Positions 40,567-52,115 of a DNA stretch of 64,000 nucleotides are shown piece after piece. The translations under genes and the position numbers were made by a program. Source of the stretch: Paulinella micropora. Taxonomy: Eukaryota > Cercozoa > Imbricatea > Euglyphida. The DNA lies in assembly GCA_009731375.1 (NCBI GenBank), contig BJOX01000250.1, positions 201,802-265,801 on the forward strand, read 5' to 3'. Numbering within the stretch: position 1 is the first letter of the stretch; the number at the start of each line of letters is the position of its first letter. Below the pieces are notes generated by a model. That model worked only from the letters and a program-made list of their open reading frames with translations, had not been told where the DNA came from and did no database searches.

Positions 40567-40955
40567 AGTAGTATAGGGGGCCACTTCAGGACGGATGTTC
40601 AGTGCAGTTTCATCACAGAAACCACACTAAGAGCCGTTATTGTGTTTTGAGGCTACCTATTCTCTCTAAGTTCAAAACAACAATTTCGTTAAAATCTCTC
40701 TTATTATGAATTTCGTTCTATTTTTCTTCGTGGATTAGACTTTCAGTCATTATCAAATTCTGCGCCACTGCACCGACGCACTAGCGCGCTGGAGTCGTGG
40801 CGAGGTCTGGATTTTTTAACCAGAAATTCTCAGTCAAAAAATATAACATTAAGTGTTTTTCCACTAAGAGCCGTTATCCATTATTTCCTCTACCTATTTA
40901 TAACTAATATAGACAAACAAAAGAAAGAAAAACGGCTACCTTTAAATAATTATTA
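40567..40955 (+). repeat. Polinton left terminal inverted repeat
   Basis: Contains ACTAAGAGCCGTTAT twice (about 40627 and 40864), near its outer part and its inner part. Matches the reverse complement of 62284-62677 with few differences, including a small insertion in the right copy. Confidence 0.95.
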
Positions 40956-40986
40956 TTTAAAGAAATAAAATAAAGACACATATAGA

Positions 40987-41491
40987 ATGACAAACGAAGA
41001 CACTCAGAGATTTAGAATGTCCAGAGGTTGTGTTATGGTAAAGAATAACGAAAAGAGACCAATGGTAAAAGTTCAATGGAGAGAAGGAGGAAAGGTTATG
41101 TGTAAGAGTTTCTGCATCGGAAAGAAAAAAATCAAAAGAGCAAGCATTTGAAGAAGCAAAGAAATATCACGAGGAAAATATAATACCTAAATACGAGGAA
41201 TGGAAAATTAATTACGATAAAGAAACAAGAATAATCAAAAAAGAAAAGAAAAAAATTTGGAAGCATAAAGATTTTAAGTGTGGATGTGGTGCTGAAATAC
41301 ATAATGGAAACAAAACGCGACATATGAAGTCTCAGAAACATATTTCAGCAGAAAAAGAAAAACCTCCAGTTCCTCCAAGGCCAAGCAAAGAGTATATGGA
41401 GAGAATAAAGAAAGATGACGATGATAGATGTAATATGTGTGGATACATGGAACATAACTGCCACTGCGGTTGCGGGTATGGTAAGTATTGA
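40987..41491 (+). CDS. AP2-like DNA-binding/zinc-finger protein, frameshifted
   Basis: The ATG at 40987 starts just inside the terminal repeat. Residues about 10-60 have the strand-strand-helix pattern of AP2-type DNA-binding domains (MVKVQWREGGKV...AFEEAKKYHEENI). The frame breaks at an A7 run (41125-41131) and continues one base over to 41491. The second half has a CGCG...H-x5-H zinc-binding motif (residues about 97-115) and a further cysteine cluster (CNMCG...CHCGCG). The same two modules occur in inverted orientation at the other end of the element (61722-62230). A role in binding element ends or promoters is inference only. Confidence 0.6.
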
Positions 41492-41656
41492 TAATCAAAA
41501 AGGTTTCTCTGCGGAAACCACTGAATTTCCATTTAAAGACAAGGAGGGTCCTTATATATAGGGGCACACACGAGGCCACGAGGGGACGACCGATTGAGGC
41601 AGACAAATATTTTAATTTTATAAAATTATATTTTCCTTGATATACTATTATCAAAC

Positions 41657-44600
41657 ATGGAGACACACACGTATAACGGCAAGGTCTACAGGTTGGATAG
41701 ATTAAGGGAATATAAGATAAATTACGAAATCAAGTCTGTCAGGGGTCGGGATGTGCTATATATCAAACCGAAGGTAAGGGGGTATAAAATTGATACACCG
41801 ACAGCCCAAAACTACTTGAACCAAGTAAGAGGTGCGGTGTATTTTGAACACCATGCTATACCAATAGCACCACCTTTACCTACGATTGAAGAGAAAAAAG
41901 AGATGAAAGAAAATTACAGAGACTTGTTGCGGTATGGTAATTATGATATCATAAGGGACGACAGCAAGGAACACGAACTAGGAATAAATGAAAGCCGATA
42001 TGCGGTAAGGATTAACGGCAACTTCCGATCATTCACGATGCGCGATGTGATAAGATTTATTGAGATTGTGTTGAACGACTTTGTAAAACGACAAGCACCC
42101 GAAGATAAGGTTAGCCTAGGTATTGAGTTTGTTGATTACTATGGAAAAGTATCAACAGGCTTGCACAAAGTTAATCAAATCTCGGTTGAAAAAGTTTTAG
42201 AAAGATTGTCAGCAATATTTCAAAGCAACGAAAGTCTTTACATGGATGAGAACGGAATAAACTTTGATAAATTAAAATTTGTATTGAAATCTGTTAAAAT
42301 GCCGACGGGCGGGACAAGGCTACAGGTTTTGAACAAATTGGATATATACAGAAAGAAAGGAGTAATCTGTATTACAAACAGCGATAACTTATGTTTAGCA
42401 CGAGCAATCGTTGTAGTCAAAGCAAAAATTGAAAAACATCCAAAATTCAAGACAATACTAATGGGAAAAAGAAAGATACAGCAGGAAATGGCAGAGACTT
42501 TACACGATGAAGCGAAAGTCATTAAGGATGTGTGTGGAATACCAGAAATTAATACATTTGCTAATCACATTAAATACAATCTGGTTATTGTTGAATTTCC
42601 TGACAAAATCATTTATAAAACAGAACTACTTGATGCAAATGGAGAACGGCTAACTAACCTTTACATTCTAAAGACTGAAGGACATTACGATGCCATAACA
42701 AACATGAAGTCTATGCTAGGAAAAAAGAATTTCTGTGAGTTATGTCTAAGAGGGTATAAGGAAAGACATGCCTGCGAAGCCAAATGTAGTATCTGTGAAA
42801 CCAAGGGTTGTAAGGGAATAAATGACAAGAGCCAGTGGAAAGAATGTGAGAAGTGTAATAGAAAGTTTCCAAACACTGAATGCTTTAATAATCACATGAC
42901 GACAAACGGCGATGTTAAAGCGAAATGTAAATCGTGCGGTCTTAATTACAGAAAGAAGGATGAGCACAAATGCGGATATGCAAAATGCCGAAATTGCAAA
43001 CTAGTGAAACCGCTTGAACACCCATGTGAAATAGTCCAAAAGAAATCTTACCGCCGTCAGAGCAATACATATTCTTTGACTTTGAAGCGACACAGGACAC
43101 AGGCGAGCACATTGTTAATCATGCCGAAAGCCAGTATTACGAGGCAAAGGAACCGCCTATCATACATAAGAACATTCAAGATTTCTGTAATTGGACTTTT
43201 GACACTAAACACAGCGGATTTACATTTATTGCGCACAATGCCCGCGGTTATGATTGTCAGTTTATTCTTAAGTGGTTGGTTGATAATGGACAAACTCCAT
43301 TTGTAATCTATGAAGGTGGTAAGATTATGATGATGACACTTAAGAAGTATCGGTTTATAGACAGCCTAAGTTTTCTTACGATGCCATTGTCAGACTTTCC
43401 AAAGACATTCGGACTTACGGAACTTAAGAAAGGTTTCTTCCCGCACTTCTTCAATACGGCAAAAAATAGAAACTATGTCGGTGTAATGCCACATAAGAAA
43501 CATTACGGCTACGACACGATGCGAGGAGATAAACGAAAAGAATTTCTTGAATGGTATGACGAACAAGTGAAAGCACATAACCACTTTGATATGGCGAAGG
43601 AAATCGGTGAGTATTGTCATTCAGATGTTGATATACTGAGAAAGGGTTGTATAGATTTTAGAAACCAGTTTCTAGAGTTTGGTATTGACCCTTTTCAATA
43701 TACAACTATTGCGAGTTGTGTTATGGCTTTGTATCGTGCTAAGTTTATGCCAGAGAATTCAATTGCGATATTGAAAGCGGAAAAGCAAAACAGGATGACT
43801 TCTAGGGCTTGTGTAGAATGGTTAGCATACAGAAGCAGGTTAGATAAAACTGATATTAAACACGCATTCAACGGAGGTGAAAAAATGTTTCAACTCGGGC
43901 AATCTCGTGTGTATGTAGATGGATGGGATGAGAAAAACAAAACCGCTTATGAGTTTTACGGGTGTCATTGGCACGGATGTGATAAGTGTTGGAATAGCAA
44001 TGCTTTGAATGTGAAGAAGAATAAGACAATGGGCGAACTATACAAGGAAACAATGAGAAGAGAAAAACAACTTAACGAACAAGCAAAAGTAATAAGTGTC
44101 TGGGAGTGCGAATGGAGCCTGATGAAAACCAGTGAAAGACTGGCAGAGGATACAAACGAACGAATTACTGAACAAGAAGGACTAAACCCACGAGAGGCAA
44201 TGTTTGGAGGTAGAGTGAATGCTTTGAAATTATATTGGAAATCACGACATGATAATGAGTATGCGAAATATATTGACATATGCTCACTTTATCCGACCGT
44301 GATGTATTACGACCTTTATCCAAGCGGACACCATATAATTATTAGACCAAACAATGAGGAGGAAAGAAAAAATATGAAAAATAAAATTATAAACAGAGAA
44401 TATTTCGGAGTGGCTAAGGTTAAGATGCTACCACCTAGAGGCTTACTACACCCAGTCTTACCGAAGGCGGACAGAGGTAAGATGACGTATTACTTATGCG
44501 ATAAGTGCGGAATGACCCAGCAACACGGAGAATGTAAGCACACAGATAAAGAACGAGCAATAACTGGCACATGGGCAACTCCAGAAATTTATAAGGCCTT

Positions 44601-47267
44601 AGAGAAAGGGTATAAGTTGATAAAAGTATATGAAGTATGGCACTGGAAAGAACAAAAGCAGTAGCTTATTCAAAGAATACATAAAGACATTCTTGAAAGT
44701 AAAACAAGAGTCCAGCGGATATCCCGCGGGATGTAATACGGAAGCAGAAAAACAAAATTACATAAACAGCATGGAAGTTAAAATGGGAGTTAAGATGGAT
44801 GAAAGCAAAATATTTAAAAACGAAGGACGGAGAGCAGTGGCTAAGTTGTGTTTGAACTCTTTATGGGGCAAGTTTGGACAGAAACAAAATAAAACACAGA
44901 ACAAAATGATAAAGGATAAAGATACATTATACAAACTATTGAACGATAAATCAGTAGATAATATAAATATTAACATAATTAACGACAAAATTGTAGAAGC
45001 CAGTTATGACTTAAAACAGGATGCGGTGAGCGACCCGATTAAAACAAATATTGTGGTTGCTTTATTTACTACATGCCACGCGAGAATGAGACTTTACAAT
45101 ATGATGGACANNNNNNNNNNNNNNNNNNNNNNNNNNNNNNNNNNNNNNNNNNNNNNNNNNNNNNNNNNNNNNNNNNNNNNNNNNNNNNNNNNNNNNNNNN
45201 NNNNNNNNNNNNNNNNNNNNNNNNNNNNNNNNNNNNNNNNNNNNNNNNNNNNNNNNNNNNNNNNNNNNNNNNNNNNNNNNNNNNNNNNNNNNNNNNNNNN
45301 NNNNNNNNNNNNNNNNNNNNNNNNNNNNNNNNNNNNNNNNNNNNNNNNNNNNNNNNNNNNNNNNNNNNNNNNNNNNNNNNNNNNNNNNNNNNNNNNNNNN
45401 NNNNNNNNNNNNNNNNNNNNNNNNNNNNNNNNNNNNNNNNNNNNNNNNNNNNNNNNNNNNNNNNNNNNNNNNNNNNNNNNNNNNNNNNNNNNNNNNNNNN
45501 NNNNNNNNNNNNNNNNNNNNNNNNNNNNNNNNNNNNNNNNNNNNNNNNNNNNNNNNNNNNNNNNNNNNNNNNNNNNNNNNNNNNNNNNNNNNNNNNNNNN
45601 NNNNNNNNNNNNNNNNNNNNNNNNNNNNNNNNNNNNNNNNNNNNNNNNNNNNNNNNNNNNNNNNNNNNNNNNNNNNNNNNNNNNNNNNNNNNNNNNNNNN
45701 NNNNNNNNNNNNNNNNNNNNNNNNNNNNNNNNNNNNNNNNNNNNNNNNNNNNNNNNNNNNNNNNNNNNNNNNNNNNNNNNNNNNNNNNNNNNNNNNNNNN
45801 NNNNNNNNNNNNNNNNNNNNNNNNNNNNNNNNNNNNNNNNNNNNNNNNNNNNNNNNNNNNNNNNNNNNNNNNNNNNNNNNNNNNNNNNNNNNNNNNNNNN
45901 NNNNNNNNNNNNNNNNNNNNNNNNNNNNNNNNNNNNNNNNNNNNNNNNNNNNNNNNNNNNNNNNNNNNNNNNNNNNNNNNNNNNNNNNNNNNNNNNNNNN
46001 NNNNNNNNNNNNNNNNNNNNNNNNNNNNNNNNNNNNNNNNNNNNNNNNNNNNNNNNNNNNNAAAAAATGAAAATTGAAGATGTTGCTAAGATTGATAAAC
46101 CATACCTTGAATATTTAATTCAACAACCTTATTTTAATAACAAAGATGCGGTAAAAAAATATCTTTGATATCATATTACCTTCATTGTTTTTTTTTCTGT
46201 ATCACTGATCCTCAATAAAATTAGCAATAATATTGATATTTCCTCCTCCACCAGCAGAGACAGACTTCTGCGTAAAAGTTAATACATCACTCGGCGATAG
46301 GTATCTTTCATAAATTCTAAGATTGATTTGTTGAGTTGATTGAGAATTTACATATAGTTTAAAAATTGTTGTTCCATTTGCGATAGCACTCGCCTTTGTG
46401 TCAGTATCTACAATTGAATACTTAGAATCAACATCTGCAAAACTTGCTCCAGTTAGTGTTCCATTTAATACCATTCTGACAACATTTGACTTAGTATCTT
46501 CATTTGTAATACTTATCAAAGTTGGATAAACATTTGAATAATTTGTTAAATTAGCACCGCCCGCATCAAATGTTGCTTTGTTTCTTATACTAATAATAGG
46601 ACTTTCAGTGGTGTTTGCTGCTTTACTTCCTTCCACTTCGTTTGTTATNNNNNNNNNNNNNNNNNNNNNNNNNNNNNNNNNNNNNNNNNNNNNNNNNNNN
46701 NNNNNNNNNNNNNNNNNNNNNNNNNNNNNNNNNNNNNNNNNNNNNNNNNNNNNNNNNNNNNNNNNNNNNNNNNNGACAGGAGATTTACTGGGAGATTGGA
46801 CTGATGAATTGAAAGGAGCAAAAATAAAAACCTTTGTTGGAGGCGGGCCGAAATGTTATGGATACTTATTAGATAATGGTAAAGCCAGTATGAAAGTAAA
46901 AGGATTTAGTATGAACTATGAAACAAAAAAAGCATTGAATTTACCAAATATGTTAAGTGTAATAAGTTGCGGGCTAGGTATTACGAACACTGAATTATTT
47001 GAGAATGGTAAAAATGAACTGGCTGAATTGTTGGAGACTGATGAAGAATTACGGATTGCAAAGCGAATTGAGAAATCTGGAAAAGTAGTTATAATAGAAA
47101 ACAACAAGATAACACGAGACAAACAAAAGAAAAAAATAGCAAGCGAATACTTAGAAAAGATATTTAGTTTTACATATACGAAAAGACAAGTTATCGGAAT
47201 TGTAGAGAATGCGATTGAAACTAGACCTTTTGGATTAAAAAAAATAAAATATCAAATAATTAATTAA
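41657..47267 (+). CDS. polB: Protein-primed family B DNA polymerase (Polinton PolB), interrupted
   Basis: The polymerase replicates the element from its terminal repeats. The N-terminal 460 residues end in a cysteine-rich block (CELC...CSIC...CEKC...CKSC). Exonuclease motifs follow: FFDFEAT (Exo I) at about 43074 and IAHNARGYDCQF (Exo II) at about 43228. Polymerase motif A is DICSLYPTVMYYD (about 44274), motif B KLCLNSLWGKFG (about 44841). Motif C (DTD) falls in the gap 45111-46061. The C-terminal thumb resumes at 46775 (GGGPKCYGYLL...KVKGF). Frameshifts lie at about 43045 and 44655, both beside short A-runs. The segment 46062-46648 inside the gap is a copy of sequence from 47995-48581 and does not belong. 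The gene is a defective copy or a badly assembled one. Confidence 0.92.
46062..46648. repeat. Misplaced 587-bp duplicate of 47995-48581
   Basis: Begins in the A-run before TGAAAATTGAAG and ends at TTCGTTTGTTAT, with no difference seen from 47995-48581. N runs flank it on both sides. It carries the end of one ExoX-C gene and the C-terminus of the minus-strand surface protein, in the middle of PolB. Best explained as a scaffolding error. Confidence 0.85.
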
Positions 47268-47306
47268 TTTTTTTCCATAAATTTTTTTACCACTCTATAT
47301 AGACCA

Positions 47307-47597
47307 ATGACCACCCTCACCAGACTATCTGAAAAATTTGGACGACTTTCAATTGAGAAGAATAAGGAATTCTTTTCAGTAAGAGAGGTCCAACAGATGA
47401 TTGACGAAGAAATTGAGGCAATTGAAAAAAGTAGAGAAGGCAAGCCAAAGGATATTTTTCCATTCGGTAAGTATAAAGGTAAGAAAATTCAAGATGTTGC
47501 TACCATTGACAAACCATATCTTGAATGGGTTATGAAACAGCCGTGGTTTGATAAATTTACTGACATTAAAAGTGAAGTAAAAAAATATTTACAATAA
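47307..47597 (+). CDS. Small protein with ExoX C-terminal-like domain
   Basis: 96 residues. Residues 50-82 carry the pattern FPFGKYKGKKI-x5-DKPYLEWV-x5-F, typical of the short domain found at the C-terminus of exonuclease X-like proteins and as stand-alone viral proteins. No nuclease motif is present. It starts 39 bases after PolB on the same strand and is followed by a paralogue, so a role in replication or repair is likely but unproven. Confidence 0.6.
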   Translation: MTTLTRLSEKFGRLSIEKNKEFFSVREVQQMIDEEIEAIEKSREGKPKDIFPFGKYKGKKIQDVATIDKPYLEWVMKQPWFDKFTDIKSEVKKYLQ

Positions 47598-47625
47598 AAA
47601 TTAATATTTATATTATATACAAATT

Positions 47626-48101
47626 ATGTCGGACCTCAACACCAAACAAGACTACTTGAATGAAATTGAAAAATGGAATCTTGACGGCGAAATAAAAAAG
47701 CCTACAATTAAATGGACTAAGCCTGACATTGTATCTTTCTATGAGCAATACAAGCCGAGGGACGACAATGTGAAAGTAGTTATTCCGTTGGAGGCTACAT
47801 TAGAAAAAATGATGGAGGAACAAAGCACTCCTTTTAAGGAAACAGATCTTGTTGTGAGAGAGACTGGAATTACAGAAATAAAGGCTAATGTTGGCGAAGA
47901 AATAGCGAATGCTACATGTACAGAAGAAGGATGTATATTAAAGAAAGAATACCAGCAAAATGAAAACGATATTTTTCTTCAATATGGAAAGTATAAAAAA
48001 TGAAAATTGAAGATGTTGCTAAGATTGATAAACCATACCTTGAATATTTAATTCAACAACCTTATTTTAATAACAAAGATGCGGTAAAAAAATATCTTTG
48101 A
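47626..48101 (+). CDS. Second ExoX-C-like protein with extra N-terminal domain, frameshifted
   Basis: Residues 1-125 run to 48003 and end FLQYGKYKK. The frame shifts at an A6 run (47995-48000), after which KIEDVAKIDKPYLEYLIQQPYF completes the same ExoX-C pattern as the upstream gene. The N-terminal 45 residues (LNEIEKW...KPTIKWTKPDIVSFYEQY) look like a small helical SAP/Rho-N-type module. It lies 28 bases after the paralogue and ends convergently with the minus-strand gene at 48135. Confidence 0.55.
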
Positions 48102-48134
48102 TATCATATTACCTTCATTGTTTTTTTTTCTGTA

Positions 48135-49373
48135 TCACTGATCCTCAATAAAATTAGCAATAATATTGATATTTCCTCCTCCACCAGCAGAGACAGACTT
48201 CTGCGTAAAAGTTAATACATCACTCGGCGATAGGTATCTTTCATAAATTCTAAGATTGATTTGTTGAGTTGATTGAGAATTTACATATAGTTTAAAAATT
48301 GTTGTTCCATTTGCGATAGCACTCGCCTTTGTGTCAGTATCTACAATTGAATACTTAGAATCAACATCTGCAAAACTTGCTCCAGTTAGTGTTCCATTTA
48401 ATACCATTCTGACAACATTTGACTTAGTATCTTCATTTGTAATACTTATCAAAGTTGGATAAACATTTGAATAATTTGTTAAATTAGCACCGCCCGCATC
48501 AAATGTTGCTTTGTTTCTTATACTAATAATAGGACTTTCAGTGGTGTTTGCTGCTTTACTTCCTTCCACTTCGTTTGTTATACTTGTGTTTATCGTATTC
48601 GTTCCCTCAATGAATAAACTAGCACTCGCTGTTTTAAGAGTTTGTATTCCAGTCTTTGCATCATTTCTCATTACTGCTGTAAAAGGTAATGTTGTATTTC
48701 GCAGGCTTACACCATTATTAGCATTCGCATAGTCAATCATATGAACTAATTGAAATAATCCTGTTATGGGATTTTCAATATAAAACTTAATAGCACCAAA
48801 ACCTAAATATTGAAATTGAATTTGAAATACATTTCCTTTACTCCAGTCTAAGTTTGGCATAGCCGAAGTTCCATCGCAAGGGTCGTCCCAGTCTTCTTGG
48901 TCAATATAATCTGCAGCACCTCCCGCATAATGTGCGATATTCATTCCTGCTTGATTTTTGTAAAAATAAAATCCATCGTTAAGGTCATTTCCTATTCCAA
49001 TATATGAATAGTAATCTTTTGTATCGTCCGTTGTCCATAGAGCAGTAAATCGGGCTAGGACACCCATTCCAGTTCTATATTTTATTCTCCTTTTACTTAC
49101 CAGTCTAGCATCTGCCGTAGCATCCGCTGTTGTTTTCAATTCAGCCATATTATTCAAAAATGACACAGACGATTTTGTTTCTGTTTTTGTCCATATCCTA
49201 GTATTAATGGTATATGGAAAGATTTCTTGTAATACTGGTGTTAATTGACCTACTACTGCTTCGCCAAAAGCGGTTTTTGAATTATTTGTTTCAACATCAC
49301 CATCATATCCAACCCTGACGTTTATAAATTCTCCGTCAGGATTTTGTGCGATTAAATTTCTCTGGTGGGACAT
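48135..49373 (-). CDS. Putative virion surface protein (beta-sandwich-like), unknown
   Basis: 412 residues, intact. It lies directly downstream of the capsid gene, suggesting a structural role. The middle part (about 95-200: GVLARFTALW...YYSYIGIGNDLNDGFYFY...IAHYAGG) resembles lectin- or laminin-G-like sandwich segments seen in surface proteins of large DNA viruses and phages; this is weak similarity judged by eye. Glycine-rich near the C-terminus (AGGGGNINI). No signal peptide or membrane segment. Confidence 0.4.
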   Translation of the reverse strand: MSHQRNLIAQNPDGEFINVRVGYDGDVETNNSKTAFGEAVVGQLTPVLQEIFPYTINTRIWTKTETKSSVSFLNNMAELKTTADATADARLVSKRRIKYRTGMGVLARFTALWTTDDTKDYYSYIGIGNDLNDGFYFYKNQAGMNIAHYAGGAADYIDQEDWDDPCDGTSAMPNLDWSKGNVFQIQFQYLGFGAIKFYIENPITGLFQLVHMIDYANANNGVSLRNTTLPFTAVMRNDAKTGIQTLKTASASLFIEGTNTINTSITNEVEGSKAANTTESPIISIRNKATFDAGGANLTNYSNVYPTLISITNEDTKSNVVRMVLNGTLTGASFADVDSKYSIVDTDTKASAIANGTTIFKLYVNSQSTQQINLRIYERYLSPSDVLTFTQKSVSAGGGGNINIIANFIEDQ

Positions 49374-49538
49374 TTGAGAATTTCACTTCGTGCTACGCAC
49401 TCTCGTTTATTCTCAAACGTCGTCTTCCTATATTATTATACAAGAAAAAAATTATTTAATCTATTAATTTTTTTACTTTAATGGCATTCGATGTTTTATG
49501 AACCTTCTTTTGAAAAAAGATTTGTGAATAAAATATCA
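49374..49538. promoter_or_regulatory. Intergenic hairpins downstream of the capsid gene
   Basis: TTGAGAAT...ATTCTCAA ends bracket a segment with GCTACGCACTCTCG (49374-49421). A second stem, GATGTTTTAT...ATAAAATATC, lies at about 49490-49539 by the capsid stop. Related structures are at 51118-51240 and 56034-56167. A transcript-end hairpin is plausible. Confidence 0.55.
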
Positions 49539-51020
49539 TTAAGACATAAGGATTTCAACTCCTTTAACAAGCACACTACGTTGAAGAATGGCGAATGTGT
49601 AATGGTTGAGATTAGTTACGCCAGCACCGCTCGCATTAGCACTCGTATTTGAAACAAATTCATATCGTCGTTCAGTGTCTAGGCTCAAACCGCTCACCTC
49701 ATAGCCGTCGGTGTCCTTATCGCACAGCGGGCGGTTATTGTCCCAAGTATCTACATGGAACCAGTTGTAATGATAGACATCACTGTTTAGGATAGCACTT
49801 CCTTTCAACTTATCCTTCAAAATCATATAGTCTTCATTCTCAGAAGTGTCAATGTCAAATTGTTGAAGACGAGATCCGTCAAGGGTTGTATAATAAGAAA
49901 TAATTTTAGCATCCGCCCTGTTGTCATTATCAAAAGAAGTATTAGCACTCTCGGTGAAATGAAAGGCTGAAGTATAAATACGACGAATTCTTTCACCCTG
50001 CGAGCGGTTCATCTTAATAACATAGTTCTGTTGGTTTGTTTGAAGACTTTGTTTCCAAGCGATAGGATACTCAATCTTAAATGGAAAGCCTTCACCCGCA
50101 ATCTTTTGCTGGACACCGAGGATGGCATTTGGGTCAGTCTCAACAGCAAGGAATAGATTTAGGTTAGAGACGATAGCACCAGAGGTTGTAGCTGCAGCAC
50201 CAGCAGAGATAGCACTCGCATCAGTACCATAGAATGAAGAGCGGTTGGTTTCAGCCCACACAATACGCAAATCCAAAATTTCATTAAATCCGATAGTCTT
50301 ATCCAGTTCAAAAATAGTGCCAAACAGCATACCCAAAGGAAACTTAACATTAATAACAGGGGTGGCTGTATTATTACCCCTACCTTCAAAATACTTAGCC
50401 TCCTCAAAAGGAACATTAACAAGGCTATAAGTTCCAGCAGTGCTATCAGCGAGAGCGGTATCATCATTACGGCTGGCATTAACAAGAGGTACTTTGTAAT
50501 ATGTTTGAACCGCCGCCTTAAGACCTGCCACATCTCCCGCATCAGTAATTCCTTTTCTTTCCGCTACGGTTCCAATTTCAACTTTTCCCGCATTACACTT
50601 TTGAAGCATAGCACCGCTAGCCACACCAGCACCATGATTTTCAAGTGCCATAAATTTTTCATACTTCATTTCTGGTTTCCATATCACCTTAGTGTAATTA
50701 CCCACATGTTGAAGATTACACTGATACTGCCCGCTTCGGCTCCGCAATTCAATAGATTTAATCATAGACAGACAATCCATATAGATACGATTGTAGCGAT
50801 TAGCACCACCCGCACCAGACGGAGTGTAAGTAAATCGCAACACACTCCTCGCAAGGTTCAAAGGACGAGTAGGAATTTCAAAGGTGTTTTCCATACCACC
50901 AGCAGTAGTAAGTGCGACAGGTTGCGAGCCTTCACGGGTGGTAAGTTTAGTTAATTCATACTTACCAGTGAGCAGTTCCTTAGTCTGATGGACTAGTTCT
51001 CCTCCGTATTGGACAGGCAT
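49539..51020 (-). CDS. MCP: Major capsid protein (double jelly-roll)
   Basis: 493 residues, intact, ATG at 51020. It has the pattern of Polinton capsid proteins: a basic N-terminal region, ENTFEIPTRPLNLARSVLRF near residue 44, PLGMLFGTIFELDKTIG followed by LDLRIVW, and the second-half segment IEYPIAWKQSLQTNQQNY with NRSQGERIRRIY. Forms the trimeric capsomer of an icosahedral virion. The penton gene lies directly upstream. Assignment rests on motif style, length and position; no structure was compared. Confidence 0.8.
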   Translation of the reverse strand: MPVQYGGELVHQTKELLTGKYELTKLTTREGSQPVALTTAGGMENTFEIPTRPLNLARSVLRFTYTPSGAGGANRYNRIYMDCLSMIKSIELRSRSGQYQCNLQHVGNYTKVIWKPEMKYEKFMALENHGAGVASGAMLQKCNAGKVEIGTVAERKGITDAGDVAGLKAAVQTYYKVPLVNASRNDDTALADSTAGTYSLVNVPFEEAKYFEGRGNNTATPVINVKFPLGMLFGTIFELDKTIGFNEILDLRIVWAETNRSSFYGTDASAISAGAAATTSGAIVSNLNLFLAVETDPNAILGVQQKIAGEGFPFKIEYPIAWKQSLQTNQQNYVIKMNRSQGERIRRIYTSAFHFTESANTSFDNDNRADAKIISYYTTLDGSRLQQFDIDTSENEDYMILKDKLKGSAILNSDVYHYNWFHVDTWDNNRPLCDKDTDGYEVSGLSLDTERRYEFVSNTSANASGAGVTNLNHYTFAILQRSVLVKGVEILMS

Positions 51021-51117
51021 TTTTTGTTTTGTTTTTGAAGTAGTGTAAGTTGATTAATACACGAAATATATTTATAGAAAAAAATAAATAATTAAAATAA
51101 ATATCAANNNNNNNNNN

Positions 51118-51240
51118 ATTAATGGTTGTCGATGTTTGAGATTATAGATTCAACAAGTTGAATCCAGAGCGAGAGTGCGTAGCACGACCATCTCGTAGAG
51201 TGATTACGTCCTTTGGGCAGTAAAGCGCAATTCTCAAATA
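51118..51240. promoter_or_regulatory. Intergenic hairpin between penton and capsid genes
   Basis: Outer arms CGATGTTTGAGA...TCTCAAATATCATCG enclose a perfect palindrome GATTCAACAAGTTGAATC and GAGAGTGCGTAGCACGA. It starts at the 10-base N gap (51108-51117) and ends at the penton stop codon. It also holds the 5' side of the capsid gene, so promoter elements may be here. Confidence 0.6.
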
Positions 51241-52053
51241 TCATCGGGATTTCAGCAAATAGAAGAATGAATTAAATAAACTAAAATAATTAGTTTCACG
51301 ATAAACCAATAATGTCATAACTATTCCCAAACCATTAAGATTTATTGCTTGGTCGTTTTCGTCCGTCAAGTAAAACCTGAATACATTGTTTGAATTAGCG
51401 GACAATGTTTTACCATACTCAGACCCGCTTCCATCATAGATAACAGAACCAAAAGGAATTTCGTTGGCTGTGTATATTTCTTGTAGCACATGATTATCAC
51501 CTTCATTCACCAAATCCGATTGAAGATACAGAGTTTTTTCACCAGTTAGAATAATTACATTTGGCGATTTAATAAAATCATTAGCAAAGAAATATGTTGA
51601 ATTTCTATCAAAACCCATTACCTCATGAATACGTGTATCAGCATCAAATATAAACCGCGGTTGAATACCTCCGTTATTTGAAACACTGAATGTTAATTTA
51701 CCATCCTCCGCTTCTGTGTTTGTATTGTTGCTTGAGACAACATAAGTATAGTCATTCGGACTTTCTGCCGTCAGTATCTCAGATAGTTTATTTTTTAAGT
51801 TGTTCATTGTGTAGTTGCCCTCAGGTATTGTAATTAAAGCCTCATACCCGTCTTCGGATAATGTAAAAGTATTATATGGTGAAGCCACAGAGTAATACGA
51901 TTTCGGCACATAAATATGAAGAATTTTACAATGTGTGGGATTGTCTAGTCCCTTCATATTGACTTCGTGTGTAAAGTCGCTGTCTGTTCCCGTTATTCTA
52001 TTTTTACTATTTATGTAGTAAATGGAACTTGAACGACCACCTTTGTAATCCAT
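51241..52053 (-). CDS. Penton (minor capsid) protein
   Basis: 270 residues, intact. The N-terminal SSSIYYINSKNRITGTDSDF and the following ITIPEGNYTMNNLKNKLSEIL are the conserved features of Polinton and virophage penton proteins (single jelly-roll that fills the capsid vertices). The strong pairing with the neighbouring capsid gene supports this. Confidence 0.82.
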   Translation of the reverse strand: MDYKGGRSSSIYYINSKNRITGTDSDFTHEVNMKGLDNPTHCKILHIYVPKSYYSVASPYNTFTLSEDGYEALITIPEGNYTMNNLKNKLSEILTAESPNDYTYVVSSNNTNTEAEDGKLTFSVSNNGGIQPRFIFDADTRIHEVMGFDRNSTYFFANDFIKSPNVIILTGEKTLYLQSDLVNEGDNHVLQEIYTANEIPFGSVIYDGSGSEYGKTLSANSNNVFRFYLTDENDQAINLNGLGIVMTLLVYRETNYFSLFNSFFYLLKSR

Positions 52054-52115
52054 CGTAGGTGCTTTTTATAAAAACCACCTACAACCTCAAAAATCTATAT
52101 ATTAGAAAATATCTT

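Noticed and set aside
41657-44664. Programmed frameshifting in PolB
   Set aside because: Breaks occur in many genes at different homopolymers, without a shared slippery motif, which fits indel error or decay.
46202-46636. A second copy of the surface-protein gene inside PolB
   Set aside because: Identical to the C-terminal part of the gene at 48135-49373 and bounded by N; treated as a scaffolding artefact.
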